The position numbers and the translations under genes are program-made. The notes below the pieces were generated by a model. It was not told the origin of the DNA and searched no databases. It saw nothing but the letters and a program-made list of their open reading frames with translations. A stretch of DNA of 43,229 nt from assembly GCA_016716965.1 (NCBI GenBank), contig JADJUP010000048.1, positions 1 to 43,229 of the forward strand, written 5' to 3'. Of this stretch, positions 39,848 through 43,229 are shown in pieces (the first letter of the stretch is position 1; every line of letters starts with the position of its first letter). This DNA comes from Sulfuritalea sp. (GTDB taxonomy: Bacteria > Pseudomonadota > Gammaproteobacteria > Burkholderiales > Rhodocyclaceae).

Positions 39848-41683
39848 TCAGGCGTCGGTCAGGTGTTGTTGCTGCTGCAATGCCCACATCTGGGCGTACA
39901 TTCCGTTGCGCTCGAGCAGCGCGCGATGGCTGCCGCGCTCGACGATGCGCCCGGCGTCGAGCACCAGGATCTCGTCGGCGTTCATCACTGTAGACAGGCG
40001 GTGGGCGATGATCAAGGTGGTGCGGCCGACGGCGGCCTGTTCCAGCGCGGCCTGGATCGCCTTTTCGGTCTTCGAGTCGAGCGCCGAGGTGGCCTCGTCG
40101 AAGATCAGGATCGGCGGATTCTTCAACAGCGCGCGGGCGATCGCCACGCGCTGCTTCTCGCCGCCAGAGAGCTTGAGGCCGCGTTCGCCGACGCGGGTCT
40201 CGTAGCCGTCGGGCAGGCGCTCGATGAAGTCGTGGATGTGTGCCGCGCGCGCCGCGGCGATCACGTCCTCGCGCGGCGCCGTGGGCCGGCCGTACTGGAT
40301 GTTGTAGAAGATCGTGTCGTTGAACAGCACCGTGTCCTGCGGCACGATGCCGATCGCGGCGCGCACCGAGCCTTGCTGCAGCGCGCGCAGGTCGGAGCCG
40401 TTGATTTTCACCGAGCCCGACGTGGTGTCGTAGAAGCGGAACAGCAGTCGCGCCAGCGTGGACTTGCCCGAGCCGCTGTGGCCGACCACGGCCACCGTCC
40501 TGCCGGCGCCGACTTTGAAATTCACGTCGAACAGGATCTGCCGGTTGGCTTCGTAGGCGAAGCCGACCTGCTCGAATTCGATTTCGCAAGGGCCGCTTTC
40601 AGCATCGGCGAACAGCGCCCGCGCATCGGGCGCATCCTGGACTTCGCGGTTCTTGCTCAGCAGCGAGAACATGCGCTCGATGTCGGTCAGCGACTGGCGG
40701 ATCTCGCGATACAGCACGCCGAGGTGGTTGAGCGGCATGTAGAGCTGGATCAGGAAGGCGTTCACCAGCACGATGTCGCCCACCGTCATGCGGCCGGCGA
40801 CCACCTCGACCGCAGCGCGCCACATCATCAGGGTCACCGCGGCGGCGATGATCAGCGACTGGCCGAGGTTGAGCCACGACAGCGAAATCTGGCTGCGGAT
40901 CTGCGCCGCCTCCCACTTCTGCATCTGCTCGTCGTAGCGGTCGTGCTCCCAGCGTTCGTTGTTGAAGTACTTGACCGTCTCGAAATTGATCAGGCTGTCC
41001 ACCGCGCGGATGTTGGCCGCCGAATCCAGCTCGTTCACCTCGCGCCGCAGGACGGTGCGCCAGTTGGTGACGAGGATCGTGAAGGTCACGTAAAGCACCA
41101 GCGTGACCAGCGTGATCAGCATGAAATCCTTGTCGTAGCGGAAGCCGAGGATGCCAAGTACCAGCGCAATTTCGACCAGTGTCGGCAGGATCGAATACAG
41201 CGTGTAGCTGATCAGCGAGCCGATCGAACGCGTGCCGCGCTCGATGTCGCGCGTCAGGCCGCCGGTCTGGCGGTCGAGGTGGAATCGCAGCGAAAGCGAA
41301 TGCAGGTGCTCGAACACCTGCAGCGTGATGGTGCGCACCGCGCGTTGCGTGACGCGGGCAAAGAAGATCTCGCGCAGCTCGGTGAACAGCACCGTCGAAA
41401 AGCGCAACGCGCCGTAGGCCGCCAGCAGGCCCAGCGGCACCACCAGCACGGCCTGCTCCAGCTTGCCGGTGCCGGGCTGGGTGAAGGCGTCGATGATGTC
41501 CTTGAACACCAGCGGCACGCCGACGTTGGTCAGCTTGGCCAGCAGCAGGCAGGTCAGCGCGAAAACCACCCGGCCCTTCCATGCCCACAGGTAGGGCAGC
41601 AGGGTCTTGACGGTTTGCCAGTCGTGGCGGGTCTCGGGAATCGGCCCGGGCAGGGCCATGGTGGGAGGGGCGCGGCGCATCAT
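39848..41683 (-). CDS. ABC exporter of the Atm1/ABCB7 type (fused permease and ATPase)
   Basis: A 611-residue half transporter. The membrane domain has six helices (VFALTCLLLAKLTNVGVPLV, FKDIIDAFTQPGTGKLEQAV, LILVTLVLYVTFTILVTNWR-like) with the Atm1-type loop NELDSAANIRAVDSLINFET and VKYFNNE. The ATPase domain has GHSGSGKSTLARLLFRFYD, GIVPQDTVLFNDTIFYNIQY, LSGGEKQRVAIARALLKNPP and ILIFDEATSALDSKTEKAIQ. Bacterial Atm1-like exporters move glutathione-linked or metal-thiol compounds. VNFKVGAGRTVAVVG overlaps a copy of the 24-base motif. Confidence 0.92.
   Translation of the reverse strand: MMRRAPPTMALPGPIPETRHDWQTVKTLLPYLWAWKGRVVFALTCLLLAKLTNVGVPLVFKDIIDAFTQPGTGKLEQAVLVVPLGLLAAYGALRFSTVLFTELREIFFARVTQRAVRTITLQVFEHLHSLSLRFHLDRQTGGLTRDIERGTRSIGSLISYTLYSILPTLVEIALVLGILGFRYDKDFMLITLVTLVLYVTFTILVTNWRTVLRREVNELDSAANIRAVDSLINFETVKYFNNERWEHDRYDEQMQKWEAAQIRSQISLSWLNLGQSLIIAAAVTLMMWRAAVEVVAGRMTVGDIVLVNAFLIQLYMPLNHLGVLYREIRQSLTDIERMFSLLSKNREVQDAPDARALFADAESGPCEIEFEQVGFAYEANRQILFDVNFKVGAGRTVAVVGHSGSGKSTLARLLFRFYDTTSGSVKINGSDLRALQQGSVRAAIGIVPQDTVLFNDTIFYNIQYGRPTAPREDVIAAARAAHIHDFIERLPDGYETRVGERGLKLSGGEKQRVAIARALLKNPPILIFDEATSALDSKTEKAIQAALEQAAVGRTTLIIAHRLSTVMNADEILVLDAGRIVERGSHRALLERNGMYAQMWALQQQQHLTDA
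40493..40516 (-). repeat. Interspersed 24-base motif inside the Atm1-type gene
   Basis: The minus strand reads AAAGTCGGC, GCC, GGCA, GG, ACGGTG (two mismatches to the consensus). It encodes KVGAGRTV before Walker A, a conserved place in ABC proteins, so this one may be chance. Confidence 0.3.
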
Positions 41684-41745
41684 GGTTTAGATTTTAACAA
41701 CTCGGCGCGGCGGCAATTCCGAATGGAACATTGCGCCGGCCAGTC

Positions 41746-42807
41746 TCAGTCCTTGCCGGCCGCATCCGGCGCCGTCGCGCCGGTCCATTCCGTGGCCAGC
41801 CGGTAGCCCACCGCCAGCAGGGTAGGTCCGAGGAAGGCGCCGATCACGCCGAAGCCCAGCACGCCGCCCAGCACGCCGAGGAAGACGATGGCGAAGGGCA
41901 GGCTGGCGCCGCGGCTGATGATGAAGGGCTTGATGACGTTGTCGACCGTGCTCACCAGGAAGAAGCCCCAGGCCGCGACGAAGGCCGCCCAGCCTGCCTC
42001 GCCGCCCTGGAACAGCCAGATCGCCGCGCCGCCCCAGACCAGCGGCGGCCCCACTGGCACCACCGAAAGGAAGAAGGTGGCCACGCCCAGCAGCACGGCG
42101 CCCGGCACGCCGGCGATGGCAAAGCCGATCGCCGCAAGCACGCCCTGCGCCAGCCCGGTGCCAAGGATGCCGTAGATCACCCCGGTCACCGTCCCGCGCA
42201 CGATGCCAAGCAGGTAGCTGGCGCGCTCGCCGGCCAGGCGTACCAGCGCCACCCGCAGGCGTCTGGCCAGGGCCTCGCCGTGCGTGAAAAAGAAGAAGGC
42301 GATGAACACGGAAATCGCCATGTCCAGGCTGCCCCTGGCTACCGCGCCACCGGCGGCCAGCGCCGCCGCCTGCGCCGGCTTGGCCAGCTTTTCCAGCTCG
42401 GCCATCAGTTTGCGCCCGTCGTGCGCGAAGCCCTGCCAGTAGTCGTGGATGGATTGGCCAATCACCGGCAGCGACGCCAGCCAGGCCGGCGCATCGGGCA
42501 GGCCGTCCTTGACCAGCGCGGTTGCCGCGCGGCCCAGCTCGGCGGCGTTGTCGGCCATCGCCAGCGCCACGGCGACCACCGGCCCCAGCAACACCACCGT
42601 AACCAGCAGGGTCATCAGGCTCGCCGCCAGCAGGCGCCGCCCGCCCACCGCGCGATCAAGCCAGAGGAAGGCCGGCCAACTGGTCGACGCCAGGATCGCC
42701 GCCCACACCAGCGCGGTGAGAAAGGGCCACAGCACAAGGATGCAACCCGCGCCGAGCAGGGCCAGGGCGAGGATGGGCAGGATGCGGTTGGAACTGAAAT
42801 TCGGCAT
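41746..42807 (-). CDS. AI-2E family transporter (PerM/YdiK-like membrane protein)
   Basis: A 353-residue membrane protein with about seven helices: ILPILALALLGAGCILVLWP, TALVWAAILASTSWPAFLWL, MDMAISVFIAFFFFTHGEAL-like, TVTGVIYGILGTGLAQGVLA, FFLSVVPVGPPLVWGGAAIW and NVIKPFIISRGASLPFAIVF (the family PxxSGK-like loop), then LGVLGGVLGFGVIGAFLGPT and L. Family members export AI-2 or act as Na+/H+ antiporters; the substrate is not predictable here. It lies 62 bases upstream of the Atm1-type gene in the same direction. Confidence 0.88.
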   Translation of the reverse strand: MPNFSSNRILPILALALLGAGCILVLWPFLTALVWAAILASTSWPAFLWLDRAVGGRRLLAASLMTLLVTVVLLGPVVAVALAMADNAAELGRAATALVKDGLPDAPAWLASLPVIGQSIHDYWQGFAHDGRKLMAELEKLAKPAQAAALAAGGAVARGSLDMAISVFIAFFFFTHGEALARRLRVALVRLAGERASYLLGIVRGTVTGVIYGILGTGLAQGVLAAIGFAIAGVPGAVLLGVATFFLSVVPVGPPLVWGGAAIWLFQGGEAGWAAFVAAWGFFLVSTVDNVIKPFIISRGASLPFAIVFLGVLGGVLGFGVIGAFLGPTLLAVGYRLATEWTGATAPDAAGKD

Positions 42808-43015
42808 GGGGGGGAGGGGTGGGGTCGGCGGAGTGTCGAGGGCAATTATGCGGTTTTCACGGGCGAACTTGGGGATTGACGCAGGGCGGCTGCAGCGCTG
42901 ACTTTCTTCCTTCGTCCCGATCGAGTCCGGGGCAGGCTATTCCGGCGAAGCACCGCACATATCGAGCGGCACATCGCTGCGCGATTCCCTCGCTTCGCTC
43001 GGTGACGCGCACCTA

Positions 43016-43033
43016 AACGTGGCACGTTACAAT
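43016..43033 (+). promoter_or_regulatory. Promoter and operator candidate for hicB
   Basis: AACGT, GGC, ACGTT is a palindrome (43016-43028) whose right arm overlaps a TTACAAT -10-like element (43027-43033). An overlap of this kind suits autorepression by HicB. No good -35 was found. Confidence 0.35.
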
Positions 43034-43061
43034 TCTGCTCATTCCGCCCGGGAGACCCATC

Positions 43062-43229
43062 ATGAATTTCAATATCGAATGCGAGGAAGAGGTTGATGGT
43101 CGCTGGATCGCCGAGGTTCCTCAGCTTCCTGGTGTCCTGTGCTACGGCAAGACTGCCGATGACGCCATGGCAAAGGCCGAGGGACTTGCCCTTCGTGCCA
43201 TGGCTGACCGCCTTGAGCAAAACGAGTTC
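43062..43229 (+). CDS. hicB: HicB-type antitoxin, cut by the window edge
   Basis: The first 56 residues are visible: MNFNIECEEEVDGRWIAEVP, QLPGVLCYGKTADDAMAKAE, GLALRAMADRLEQNEF. The pattern W(I)AEVPxLPGxxxxGxTxxEAxxxAxxxA is the HicB domain, which neutralises the HicA mRNA interferase. GGGAG lies 7 bases before the ATG. A HicA gene is expected just beyond the window or is missing; it cannot be seen. It would be the third toxin-antitoxin locus of this window. Confidence 0.85.
   Translation, partial: MNFNIECEEEVDGRWIAEVPQLPGVLCYGKTADDAMAKAEGLALRAMADRLEQNEF

Noticed and set aside
39815..41806. 663-codon plus-strand frame opposite the Atm1-type exporter
   Set aside because: Antisense shadow; the minus strand encodes a complete ABC exporter.

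Overview
The window looks like a chromosomal segment of a GC-rich betaproteobacterium, probably Rhodocyclales or a near relative. The grounds are the coaE-zapD-yacG neighbourhood next to a DUF815 ATPase and a Nudix/ThiE-like fusion, an NtrBC/sigma-54 nitrogen system, and protein sequences of betaproteobacterial type. No rRNA, tRNA, CRISPR array, prophage or transposase gene was found.

Layout. 1-6.2 kb: amt (partial), mltA, DUF815 ATPase, Nudix-ThiE-like fusion, yacG, a HigBA toxin-antitoxin pair, zapD and coaE. Many conserved genes here are broken by one-base indels, more like sequencing error than decay. 6.8-16.1 kb: one long leftward block of SPOR protein, SpeD, Tat-exported FAD oxidoreductase, a DUF433/DUF5615 toxin-antitoxin insertion, membrane-fused spermidine synthase, LapA-like protein, a 47-residue membrane protein, a double DUF4178 protein, an SPFH-SHOCT protein and DUF350. 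16.2-25 kb: isovaleryl-CoA-dehydrogenase-like enzyme, a Sel1-like exported protein, an unknown protein, MscS channel, coaX, birA, ntrC, ntrB and a DUF4124 protein. 25-28 kb: glnA with a sigma-54 promoter and two NtrC sites, and a CDF cation transporter. 28-33 kb, rightward: rhodanese, nadA, an MBL-fold hydrolase, a YbhP-like EEP protein, clsB and a small exported protein. 33-43 kb: ppc, a thioredoxin-like protein, gltLKJI, an Atm1-type ABC exporter, an AI-2E-family permease, and the start of hicB at the right edge.

Two themes stand out. First, nitrogen control: ntrB and ntrC are encoded here, and recognisable NtrC boxes plus sigma-54 promoters lie before both glnA and amt, with a further NtrC-like box inside ntrC. 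Second, a polyamine and membrane gene set in which SpeD, a membrane-bound aminopropyltransferase and a periplasmic FAD enzyme are co-directional with SPFH, DUF350, DUF4178 and a tiny membrane protein. I infer that these form one envelope-associated polyamine system; it is the best candidate for an incompletely described system.

The window also carries at least five kinds of short palindromic repeat, plus a 24-base interspersed motif seen about ten times, at gene junctions and inside genes in both orientations.
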